A stretch of 64,000 nucleotides of DNA from the NCBI RefSeq assembly GCF_009830285.1, contig NZ_WUQX01000001.1, positions 4,588,501 to 4,652,500 of the forward strand. The letters are read 5' to 3'. The DNA is from Sporofaciens musculi (GTDB lineage: Bacteria > Bacillota > Clostridia > Lachnospirales > Lachnospiraceae). Positions 14,678 to 21,977 of this stretch are shown in pieces (positions within the stretch are counted from its first letter, which is position 1; every line of letters begins with the position of its first letter). The notes below the pieces were generated by a model. It was not told where the DNA came from. It made no database searches and was given only the letters and a program-made list of their open reading frames with translations. Made by a program: the position numbers and the translations under genes.

Positions 14678-16255
14678 TTATTTCTGGTTCGCCGGTTCTA
14701 CCGCCACGGATTTGCCCTTAATCTTCGTATGGTTCACGGAATTAATAATCTCCCTTGCATACTCTGTAGGAACTTCAACAAACGTATATTTGTCATACAT
14801 ATCGATGGTTCCCACCACTTTTCCAGGAATGCCGCTTTCTCCCGCCAGTGCCCCTAAGATATCTCCTGGCTTCGCCTTGTCCTTCTTTCCGATATTGATA
14901 AACAGTCTGACCATTCCTGGCTCCTCAGCGCCAGTATCTGCAAATGTCTCCGAAGCCTCTTCTTTTCCTCCTGCACACAGTTTGAGCAGCGCCGCCGCAA
15001 TATCCATACTGGTATAATCGGAATCATTGACCTCAGACTGAATTAACTGCAGATACGTGGTCAAATCTTCTTCCTCAATCATCCTATTCACGGTATCCAT
15101 CAGCTTCTCAATCTTAGTATTCGCTACGTCGTTCAGTGAAGGAACCTTCTGAGCATAAATCTTTGTCTTGCAGTACCGTTGTATCTCCTTAAGCTTATAA
15201 ACCTCCCTGCCGGATACAAAGGAGAAGGAACGTCCCACACGCCCTGCCCTTCCGGTTCTTCCGATTCGATGTACATAATATTCATCATCCTGTGGAAGAT
15301 CATAGTTAAATACCGCTTCCACTTCGTCCACGTCTATTCCCCGCGCCGCAACATCTGTGGCAACGAGGATATCCGTCTTTCCTTTACGGAAGCCCTCCAT
15401 AACTCTATCCCTCTGAGCCTGCTTCATATCCCCGTGAAGTCCTGCGGCAAAATATCCCCTGCCAAGGAGTCCATTTACCAGAAGATCCACCTGCTTTTTT
15501 GTATTGCAGAATACAACGGACAGCTTTGGATTATAAATATCAAGAATCCTTGATAAAACCTCTTCTTTTTTCTTCGGCTTTACCTCATAGTAAAACTGCT
15601 CAATATTCGGAACCGTCAGCTCACGCTTCGTCACTTTAATTATTTCCGCATGATTCTGGTATTTCTTCGTAATCTCAAGGATTGGCTTTGGCATGGTCGC
15701 AGAAAACAGCACTGTTTGGCGTTCTGCCGGAACCTCCTCTAGTATAGTCTCAATGTCCTCCCGAAATCCCATATTCAGCATTTCGTCCGCCTCGTCCAGC
15801 ACGACCGTATGGAGATTCTCCATCTTTATAGTTCTTCGCCGCATATGATCCATCACCCGACCTGGCGTTCCTATAATCAGTTGAACCCCGCCCTTCAAAG
15901 AACGGATCTGCTTCACAATCTCCTGACCGCCATAAATGGGAAGCACTTTAATCCCATGCATATAATAGGCGAGATGGCGTATTTCCTCTGCCACCTGAAT
16001 TGCAAGCTCTCTGGTGGGACAAAGAACGATTGCCTGCAGCTTCTTATTCTTAGGCTCAATCTTCTCTAAAAGGGGAATCCCAAATGCCGCCGTCTTTCCT
16101 GTTCCTGTCTGTGCCTGTCCAATCAAGTCGCATCCTGACATCATCACAGGAATTGCCTTGGCCTGTATTGGCGACGCCTCTTCAAATCCCATCTTTTTAA
16201 CCGCCCTCATAATCTCTGGGCGAAGCCCTAAATCTTCAAACCTTACTTCTTCCAT
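14678..16255 (-). CDS. DEAD-box RNA helicase with DbpA-type C-terminal domain
   Basis: A 525-residue ATP-dependent RNA helicase of the CshA/DeaD/DbpA group. Motifs in order: FEDLGL and the Q motif (ASPIQAKAIP), Walker A AQTGTGKT, PTRELAIQ, GTPGR, DEAD, SAT, then VATDVAARGID and HRIGRTGRAGR in the second RecA lobe. The last 75 residues (MVRLFINIGKKDKAKPGDI ...) form a DbpA/CsdA RNA-binding domain, which in relatives directs the enzyme to 23S rRNA or to structured RNA. The start at 16255 has GAGGAAGG seven bases upstream. A strong hairpin with a T run lies in its leader, see 16305-16342. Confidence 0.95.
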   Translation of the reverse strand: MEEVRFEDLGLRPEIMRAVKKMGFEEASPIQAKAIPVMMSGCDLIGQAQTGTGKTAAFGIPLLEKIEPKNKKLQAIVLCPTRELAIQVAEEIRHLAYYMHGIKVLPIYGGQEIVKQIRSLKGGVQLIIGTPGRVMDHMRRRTIKMENLHTVVLDEADEMLNMGFREDIETILEEVPAERQTVLFSATMPKPILEITKKYQNHAEIIKVTKRELTVPNIEQFYYEVKPKKKEEVLSRILDIYNPKLSVVFCNTKKQVDLLVNGLLGRGYFAAGLHGDMKQAQRDRVMEGFRKGKTDILVATDVAARGIDVDEVEAVFNYDLPQDDEYYVHRIGRTGRAGRVGRSFSFVSGREVYKLKEIQRYCKTKIYAQKVPSLNDVANTKIEKLMDTVNRMIEEEDLTTYLQLIQSEVNDSDYTSMDIAAALLKLCAGGKEEASETFADTGAEEPGMVRLFINIGKKDKAKPGDILGALAGESGIPGKVVGTIDMYDKYTFVEVPTEYAREIINSVNHTKIKGKSVAVEPANQK

Positions 16256-16304
16256 ATTAACATCCTTCCTCATCTATGATTATGCGCTTTAAGCTTCTGT
16301 AATA

Positions 16305-16342
16305 GAAAAATACCCTCTACCTGATACCAAGTAAAGAGTATT
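16305..16342 (-). terminator. hairpin plus T run upstream of the helicase gene
   Basis: On the minus strand a 14-base-pair stem (16342-16329 with 16322-16309, four G-T pairs, loop GGTATC) is followed by TTTTTC. It lies 97 bases after the aminotransferase stop and about 50 bases before the helicase start. It may end the upstream operon or act as an attenuator in the helicase leader. Confidence 0.75.
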
Positions 16343-16438
16343 CACAAAGTCTCAATATATATCATAACATATGGCCTTCCCGCTTGTCCAGTATAACATT
16401 ACCTATACAGACAAAAGAAGGGCCTCTCTAACTAAATT

Positions 16439-17653
16439 CTATTCGCAAAACACATATTTCTCTAATCTATCAAATGCCTTCTGAATCATGGAAAGAGGAG
16501 ATGCCAGGTTCATTCGGATATTCCACTCTCCATGAAACTCCTTCCCGTTCTGCCAGAACACGCCAGCTTCAAATCCGGCTCTTAACAACTCCTCCAATGT
16601 TCTGCCATGCTTCCGGCACCATTCTTCGCAATCAATAAACAGCATGTATGTACCCTGAGGACGGGACACGGACACACCTTCAAAATGCTGATCAATATAA
16701 TCACAAGCATATTTTACGTTGCCGCCAATCACCTCCCGAAGCTCGCCCAGCCACTCGCGTCCTTCTGAACAATAAGCGCCTATCAGCGCATGCATGGACA
16801 ATACATTTATAGAATTATAATGTCCAAGGGACGACTCTCTCCTGATTCTCTCCCGAAGCCAATTATTATAAATAATATGGTAGCTTCCAGTCAGCCCTGC
16901 CAGATTAAATGTCTTGGAAGGGGCGTAAAGAGCAACCGTCCGGTTTCTGGCATCCTCTGATATGGACTGGGTCGGAATGTGCTGATTGCCATAGAGAAGA
17001 ATATCAGACCAAATCTCGTCAGAGAGCACGTAAACTTCATGCTTTTTATAAATCTCCATTGCCTTCTCAATTTCCCATCTTTCCCAGACACGCCCTGTAG
17101 GATTGTGCGGAGAACAAAAGATTGCACAGTGAATCTTATTCTTTGCAATTTTTTCCTCCATATCCTCAAAATCCATTCTCCAGACGCCTTTATCATCCTT
17201 CTGTAACGGACTGTGTACAATATTGTATCCGTTATTCGTCAATGTTTTGGTAAACCCGACATATGTGGGCGCGTGTACCAGAATGGGCTCTCCCTGAGAA
17301 CATAGAGTATGGAGTGCGCTTGCCACTCCACCCAGAACTCCGTTCTCATAACCTATATGCTCATCTTTAAGTCCATCCACTTGATTCTGCCGTGTCTGCC
17401 ATTCTATAATGCTGTCATAATATTCGTCGGAGATATCAAAGTATCCATAAGTCGGATGCTTTGCCCGCCGAATGATTGCCTCCGTAACCGTCGGCACCGT
17501 TGGGAAATTCATGTCTGCAATCCACATAGGAATATAATCCAGTCCATCCCTCACCTTAATATTTTCCCCTATTCCAAAAGAATAAGGAAGAAGATCCACA
17601 GCAAGCGCATCTTTGCCTTTTCTGTCAATAATAGTCGTAAAATCGTATTTCAT
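16439..17653 (-). CDS. PatB/MalY-type PLP aminotransferase (cystathionine beta-lyase-like)
   Basis: A 404-residue fold-type I PLP enzyme. The start (DYIPMWIADMNF) and GYFDISDEYYDSIIEWQ are typical of the PatB/MalY branch, whose members cleave cystathionine or cysteine conjugates. IFCSPHNPTGRVW gives the Asn that contacts PLP, LSDEIWSDI the Asp, and ALYAPSKTFNLAGL the Schiff-base Lys; NIRMNLASP holds the carboxylate-binding Arg. ATG at 17653 has AAGGAG six bases upstream; a TTG 15 bases earlier is not used. It follows the C39-like peptidase by 17 bases. Substrate is likely a sulfur amino acid, not proven. Confidence 0.92.
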   Translation of the reverse strand: MKYDFTTIIDRKGKDALAVDLLPYSFGIGENIKVRDGLDYIPMWIADMNFPTVPTVTEAIIRRAKHPTYGYFDISDEYYDSIIEWQTRQNQVDGLKDEHIGYENGVLGGVASALHTLCSQGEPILVHAPTYVGFTKTLTNNGYNIVHSPLQKDDKGVWRMDFEDMEEKIAKNKIHCAIFCSPHNPTGRVWERWEIEKAMEIYKKHEVYVLSDEIWSDILLYGNQHIPTQSISEDARNRTVALYAPSKTFNLAGLTGSYHIIYNNWLRERIRRESSLGHYNSINVLSMHALIGAYCSEGREWLGELREVIGGNVKYACDYIDQHFEGVSVSRPQGTYMLFIDCEEWCRKHGRTLEELLRAGFEAGVFWQNGKEFHGEWNIRMNLASPLSMIQKAFDRLEKYVFCE

Positions 17654-17670
17654 TGTAAACTCCTTCAACC

Positions 17671-18540
17671 CTATTGCTTTATACTATATACCCACATTCC
17701 ACGAATCTGGCTCACAATATCAGCATACACCCATCTCTTGTCGCTGTTCTTCTTACTAAAGGGGTCGTTGACTCGGATTTTTCCGTCCTCATACCCAGTT
17801 AATACGATAAAATGTCCATTCTGTGTGAAATCTCCCGGACTCATGCTGCAGATAATGGGTTTCCCCTGAGTCAATTCATCTCTGACCTGTTCCTCGGTCA
17901 ACTGTTGTGTGTCATAACAAGACAGGTTCCAGTTCTCTCCTGCTTCCTTCATGAAAGCCCAATAGGTATCGTTATTCTCATCCACATAATAATTCTCAGT
18001 CCCATATGCGGCAACCTTCGCAGGAGTGATGGAAGCATCACCGGTAAGCCCTGATGCAACCATAGCCATACAGGTGGGCCCGCAGCCGCTAATCGCTACA
18101 ATACTTGTCCCATAGGGCGCATACCCCCATCTCTCATCATACTGATACAGATTCGGAATCTCCCCTGCCGTAAAATCATCGCCTATGGTATCTGCGCTTG
18201 GCTCATCCTTCTTTTCCCCATAATGCTCCACAAAACTCGCGGTCTCCACATTTTTATCCAATAATTCGATCACAGATTCCGGATAGCCTTGCTTTACTGC
18301 TTCTTTCTTCACCCTTTTTACCTTCTGTTCGTCCGTCTCAATCTCTACTGTAATCTGATCCATCTTTTTTGAGCTCTCGGCCTTTACAACCTGCTTTGCA
18401 GCCAACTCATCCTCTTTCTTCTGGGCATGGCAGCAAAATAATACCACAATCAAAAAAATCAAGAGCCAGCTCATCAGCATTATCTGCCGTTGAACCTGCC
18501 TTCTTCTCTTGCGTGCCCTTATCCTTCTACTTGCATCCAT
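17671..18540 (-). CDS. membrane-anchored C39-like cysteine peptidase
   Basis: A 289-residue protein with a basic N-terminus and one membrane helix (residues about 22-41), then a charged linker and an extracytoplasmic C39_2-type papain-fold domain. QYDERWGYAPYG and SGCGPTCMAMV hold the catalytic Cys, and NGHFIVLTGYEDGKIRVNDP holds the His and the downstream Asp. Such peptidase_C39_2 proteins are common in Firmicutes and their targets are mostly unknown. It has its own promoter and precedes the PatB-like gene in one unit. Confidence 0.88.
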   Translation of the reverse strand: MDASRRIRARKRRRQVQRQIMLMSWLLIFLIVVLFCCHAQKKEDELAAKQVVKAESSKKMDQITVEIETDEQKVKRVKKEAVKQGYPESVIELLDKNVETASFVEHYGEKKDEPSADTIGDDFTAGEIPNLYQYDERWGYAPYGTSIVAISGCGPTCMAMVASGLTGDASITPAKVAAYGTENYYVDENNDTYWAFMKEAGENWNLSCYDTQQLTEEQVRDELTQGKPIICSMSPGDFTQNGHFIVLTGYEDGKIRVNDPFSKKNSDKRWVYADIVSQIRGMWVYSIKQ

Positions 18541-18632
18541 GAGTCATTCATCCCCTTGCTCCATACATGTATCGACTTATGCACTCCCCACTTTGCATTT
18601 ACCGACAAAATATTCTACTCTCCATATGGTTC

Positions 18633-18661
18633 ATTATACTCCATGACTCAACACCAAGCAA
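18633..18661 (-). promoter_or_regulatory. sigma-A promoter of the C39 peptidase-PatB unit
   Basis: On the minus strand TTGCTT (18661-18656), 17-base spacer, TATAAT (18638-18633). The rest of the 18541-18905 gap holds this promoter, the terminator at 18722-18752 and a GTAGGG/CCCTAC hairpin at 18806-18824; I see no gene. Confidence 0.75.
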
Positions 18662-18721
18662 CTTAAACTATTCTTAATTTTCTTTTAACGCTTTCCTTCT
18701 TTTTATCTCATAATTAGACAT

Positions 18722-18752
18722 GAAAAAAACCATCCCGCAACCGCAGAATGGT
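18722..18752 (-). terminator. terminator of the LCP-sortase-SPRTG operon
   Basis: On the minus strand ACCATTCTGC (18752-18743) pairs with GCGGGATGGT (18738-18729), followed by seven T. It is 154 bases past the stop codon of the last gene. Confidence 0.85.
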
Positions 18753-18905
18753 CTCTTTCTATCACACACAATAACAGTTATGTCATATCACTTATTTTTT
18801 TTAACGTAGGGTTAAGCTCCCTACAAACTTACAGCCTAATCTGTATACCAGCAGAAGACAATGCTCCCACTTGGAAATACAGATTCATGCCGTATTAACT
18901 TCTAA

Positions 18906-19568
18906 TTACTCACCTGTCCTTGGAGATGTCCTAACAGTTGTTCTGGATCCAGTTGATGTTGTAGAAGATACTACCTCACCATTGCTATTGAAAGCAATAA
19001 CATCACCATTCTGCATTACTTCAACGAATGCGATTGGAGATAAGCTATCCATTGTTACTGTAGCGTAGAAGATTCCAGCTGCTGCATCCCACTTAACTGT
19101 AGCGCGCTTTACTTCCCATGTCAGCTTTCCATTAACCCATGTAGCATGAACTAATGTAACCTGATCGCCAGCACGTAACTGCTGCTTACCATTAGCAACA
19201 TTCTCTAACCTAGAAAGGTTAAAGTTGATCTCTGTACCTGGTGCAATCTGTCCACCATTAAGACCTGTATACTCATCTACTCCGAGTACAACAACTTCAG
19301 AATCCTTTGGTAACTCATATCCAAGGTTCTTAAGTGTGGTTGCTGCTTCCTCAGGTGTAGCAAAATGAGCTGCAGCCTCCTTATACTGTGCCTTCTGTGC
19401 ATCTGACATTTCATCCCAGCTTGGGATTTCAACGACTTTGTTTCCATTTGCATCTGTACCAGCTACTATGTCATCATCTGTAACACTGCCTGCTGCAAAT
19501 GCTGTCACGCTCATGCCTAAGCAAAGAACACCTGCTGTAAGCATGGCAACTAATTTCTTCATTTTCAT
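18906..19568 (-). CDS. secreted protein ending in a sortase-like SPRTG motif
   Basis: A 220-residue exported protein with a classical signal peptide (MKMKKLVAMLTAGVLCLGM ... AFA, cleavage near residue 25). The body has no family I recognise. The C-terminus is STGSRTTVRTSPRTGE and then a stop. SPxTG is the motif used by clostridial class B sortases, and a class B sortase gene lies 88 bases upstream in the same operon. A normal sorting signal continues with a hydrophobic helix and positive tail; both are missing here. It may be truncated, or the motif may act in another way. GGAAGGAG precedes the ATG. Confidence 0.85.
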   Translation of the reverse strand: MKMKKLVAMLTAGVLCLGMSVTAFAAGSVTDDDIVAGTDANGNKVVEIPSWDEMSDAQKAQYKEAAAHFATPEEAATTLKNLGYELPKDSEVVVLGVDEYTGLNGGQIAPGTEINFNLSRLENVANGKQQLRAGDQVTLVHATWVNGKLTWEVKRATVKWDAAAGIFYATVTMDSLSPIAFVEVMQNGDVIAFNSNGEVVSSTTSTGSRTTVRTSPRTGE

Positions 19569-19656
19569 CTTTTTTACTCCTTCCTTATTCTGTTACTTTG
19601 TGTGATTATATATTAAAGCCTTTATATGCCTTAATATCCATCTTATGTTTATTCGG

Positions 19657-20472
19657 TTAATCTTCCCTTGTCGCATTCACCAACCATCTCTGATTCGGCG
19701 AATCAGCAATACAAGTAGAAAGGGTTAGAATTCCTGTCTCAAACGTAACGTTGACATCCATATTCACATGTCCGTCAATACTACTTCTAAGTTCGTCCAA
19801 ATATTTCTGGAAATAAGAGGGTTCGTAAAAATTGTAGTTACCCATCAGATAACGATCATCAAAAGCAATAGCCGCAAACACCCGATATTTTAATGTTCTG
19901 TCCGGAAGATAAATATATATATAGGGATTGTTGTTAAAGAACTCCTGATCCTCATACTTGTGAAGATCTGCAAACATACTTCCATTCTTCATATCATGTC
20001 CATATACAATATTCACCGGATCATTGAAATCCGTCTTATTGTATTTCTCTGTATAGATTGTCCCCGGCAGCCCCTCTTTCCTCTCAATCGTATGATTCAA
20101 GTAATATTCATCAGGCTCTGTTGCACTCTGCAGTATCGGATAGTCTACATTCGTACCCGGAATCCAAATCCATGCATACACATCCGGATTCGTTCCCTGT
20201 GCAGCGGCAAAATCAATCTTGCGGTACATTGGATCATTGGGGTCTACATCTGCAGAAACTTCCTCTTTTAACTTATCATACTGCTCCTGTGTCTTCTCCG
20301 GATCGGCTGTCTTCTCTTTTTCAGCGGCAACCTCTGCCTGTTTATTGGAATGCATATAAAATCCAACACCGCCGCCCGCAGCCAGTACTAATACGACTGC
20401 AAGAATAATAATCAGCTTTCCGTTTCCAGATTTTTTCTTTTTTCTGTCCTGCTCAAAATTATCTTGATCCAT
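19657..20472 (-). CDS. srtB: class B sortase
   Basis: A 271-residue membrane-anchored transpeptidase that attaches surface proteins to the cell wall. One N-terminal membrane helix (residues about 19-40) is followed by a helical neck and the sortase barrel. The catalytic set is complete: His159 in VYGHDM, Cys254 in LSTC, Arg262 in NQRWLV. The NPDVYAWIWIPGTNVDYPI segment and the extra helix (YEPSYFQKYLDELRSS) mark class B. The start at 20472 has GGAGG eight bases upstream. It lies between the LCP gene and the SPRTG protein gene, its probable substrate. Confidence 0.94.
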   Translation of the reverse strand: MDQDNFEQDRKKKKSGNGKLIIILAVVLVLAAGGGVGFYMHSNKQAEVAAEKEKTADPEKTQEQYDKLKEEVSADVDPNDPMYRKIDFAAAQGTNPDVYAWIWIPGTNVDYPILQSATEPDEYYLNHTIERKEGLPGTIYTEKYNKTDFNDPVNIVYGHDMKNGSMFADLHKYEDQEFFNNNPYIYIYLPDRTLKYRVFAAIAFDDRYLMGNYNFYEPSYFQKYLDELRSSIDGHVNMDVNVTFETGILTLSTCIADSPNQRWLVNATRED

Positions 20473-20521
20473 TGGTATCTCCTCCCTAACCTTCTCTTTC
20501 ATTATCTCACATTTCCATCTA

Positions 20522-21721
20522 TTATGGAATCTCTTTGTAGAAATTATTAATCACAATTTCTTTCAACTGGTCAGCATTAACATGATATTCCTCATGGTCA
20601 CCTGGCTGGATAATTTCACCTGGAACCACCGTCATATCTTCTCCTGTCAAATTCACATCCAACAGCTTTGGAACCAGATAAGCGATATCTTCCACAGTAA
20701 TGTTGGTACACATCTTTCCCTGTAGGTTTTGGTAAATCGTAACAGGTAATGTCATATTACTCTTCACAACTTCCTTAGCTGTCGCAAAATAGTTGCTAAT
20801 ATACTGCTTCTGCCGTTCCAGTCTCCCCATACTGCTGCCAAAAACATTCGTATCCCGATGCCGTACATACTCTAATGTCTGGTCACCCTGCAGGTGAATC
20901 ATCTCTCCCTGTTGATATGTCTTAGAACCAATTTTAATTTCTTCTAATGCCTGTACATCAACGCCGCCAATCGCATCATTCAAAATTGGAATTGCCTCAA
21001 AATTAACGGAACAATAACGTTGAATTGGAAGTTGAAAAAGCAAATTAGAAACTGTATCGACCATCAATTCACAGCTCGCTGTAGCCGACTGTCCATATGC
21101 ATACTGTAATGTAAGCTGCTGATTCTCATTTTTCACGAAATATCCAGCCGAATCAACTACCTTCACCGGCACAATCGTATCTCTCGGAATTGCCAGCAAT
21201 TTAATTTTCCCAGTCTCCACATTGATACTGATTAATATGTTCGCATCTGACAAGCCTTCGCTTCCAGTCGCTCTCTTTTCCTCAATGGGAAGATCCTTGT
21301 CTATCCCCATACATAGAAAATTAATTACATTCTCATCATACTGGTACTTCTTACCGTTATATGTAACAAAGAGTCCCTCTGGCGCCTCTGCTGAATCCGC
21401 TGCATCCGGAACCTCTGTCTTAAGATTCTTTTCACCTTGAGCGCGCAAATAGAAGAAGCCGCCCGTCAGTCCTGCAATACCGACCACTATAATCGCTACC
21501 AGACCTAACATAACCTTCTTCCATCTCTTTAGAGAATGACGTCTCTTATGCTTTTCATGCCTATGTCTATGCCTGCGCTTATGCCCATGCTCGTCATCCC
21601 AAGAGTTATCGTCATCAAGAGGCCTGTCGTCGAAAGAATCCTCATAAAGGACTTCGATTGAAAAATCCGAGGAATCCCCTGAACTATCCACTTCGGGGAA
21701 AAGGTCGTTATTTTTTTTCAT
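20522..21721 (-). CDS. LytR-CpsA-Psr (LCP) family protein
   Basis: A 399-residue membrane enzyme that transfers undecaprenyl-linked polymers to peptidoglycan. A long acidic then His/Arg-rich cytoplasmic N-terminus (HGHKRRHRHRHEKHKRRH) precedes one membrane helix near residues 75-95 and the extracellular LCP domain. Family residues include FLCMGIDKD, SDANILISIN, LLAIPRDTIV, DAIGGVDV and LEYVRHRD with the following GRLERQKQ. ATG at 21721 has TGGAGG upstream; a GTG 12 bases earlier is not needed. It heads an envelope operon with sortase B and the SPRTG protein. Confidence 0.93.
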   Translation of the reverse strand: MKKNNDLFPEVDSSGDSSDFSIEVLYEDSFDDRPLDDDNSWDDEHGHKRRHRHRHEKHKRRHSLKRWKKVMLGLVAIIVVGIAGLTGGFFYLRAQGEKNLKTEVPDAADSAEAPEGLFVTYNGKKYQYDENVINFLCMGIDKDLPIEEKRATGSEGLSDANILISINVETGKIKLLAIPRDTIVPVKVVDSAGYFVKNENQQLTLQYAYGQSATASCELMVDTVSNLLFQLPIQRYCSVNFEAIPILNDAIGGVDVQALEEIKIGSKTYQQGEMIHLQGDQTLEYVRHRDTNVFGSSMGRLERQKQYISNYFATAKEVVKSNMTLPVTIYQNLQGKMCTNITVEDIAYLVPKLLDVNLTGEDMTVVPGEIIQPGDHEEYHVNADQLKEIVINNFYKEIP

Positions 21722-21777
21722 CTTTGCCTCCACATATCAGTCAACTGCCAAAAACAAATAATTGCTTTCTACTAAGA

Positions 21778-21805
21778 ATTATACTTTATTTCTTATGAAT
21801 GTCAA
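21778..21805 (-). promoter_or_regulatory. sigma-A promoter of the LCP-sortase operon
   Basis: On the minus strand a perfect TTGACA (21805-21800), 16-base spacer and perfect TATAAT (21783-21778), about 57 bases before the LCP start. Confidence 0.85.
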
Positions 21806-21898
21806 GTAAAAAGAAAAGTTTTATTTGAAATAAATGACAAAATTAAGTTATAGCGGGTGATGTTCTCCTGCTATATTAACCAAAACCCGCGATTATTT

Positions 21899-21929
21899 AA
21901 GGAGAGGCGACACTCCCCCTCTCCTTTTT
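21899..21929. terminator. hairpin after clpB
   Basis: GGAGAGG (21901-21907) pairs with CCTCTCC (21918-21924). The T5 tract (21925-21929) lies on the plus-strand side, while the adjacent gene that needs ending, clpB, is on the minus strand, where only TTAAAT follows. Probably still the clpB terminator. Confidence 0.6.
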
Positions 21930-21977
21930 AATCACTTGCTGACCGCGGCTTTTCCGACAATACTTTGCAGAAAAATT

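Noticed and set aside
18806..18824. GTAGGG/CCCTAC hairpin as a terminator or riboswitch piece
   Set aside because: No T tract on the relevant side and no aptamer core; probably chance or a minor RNA fold.
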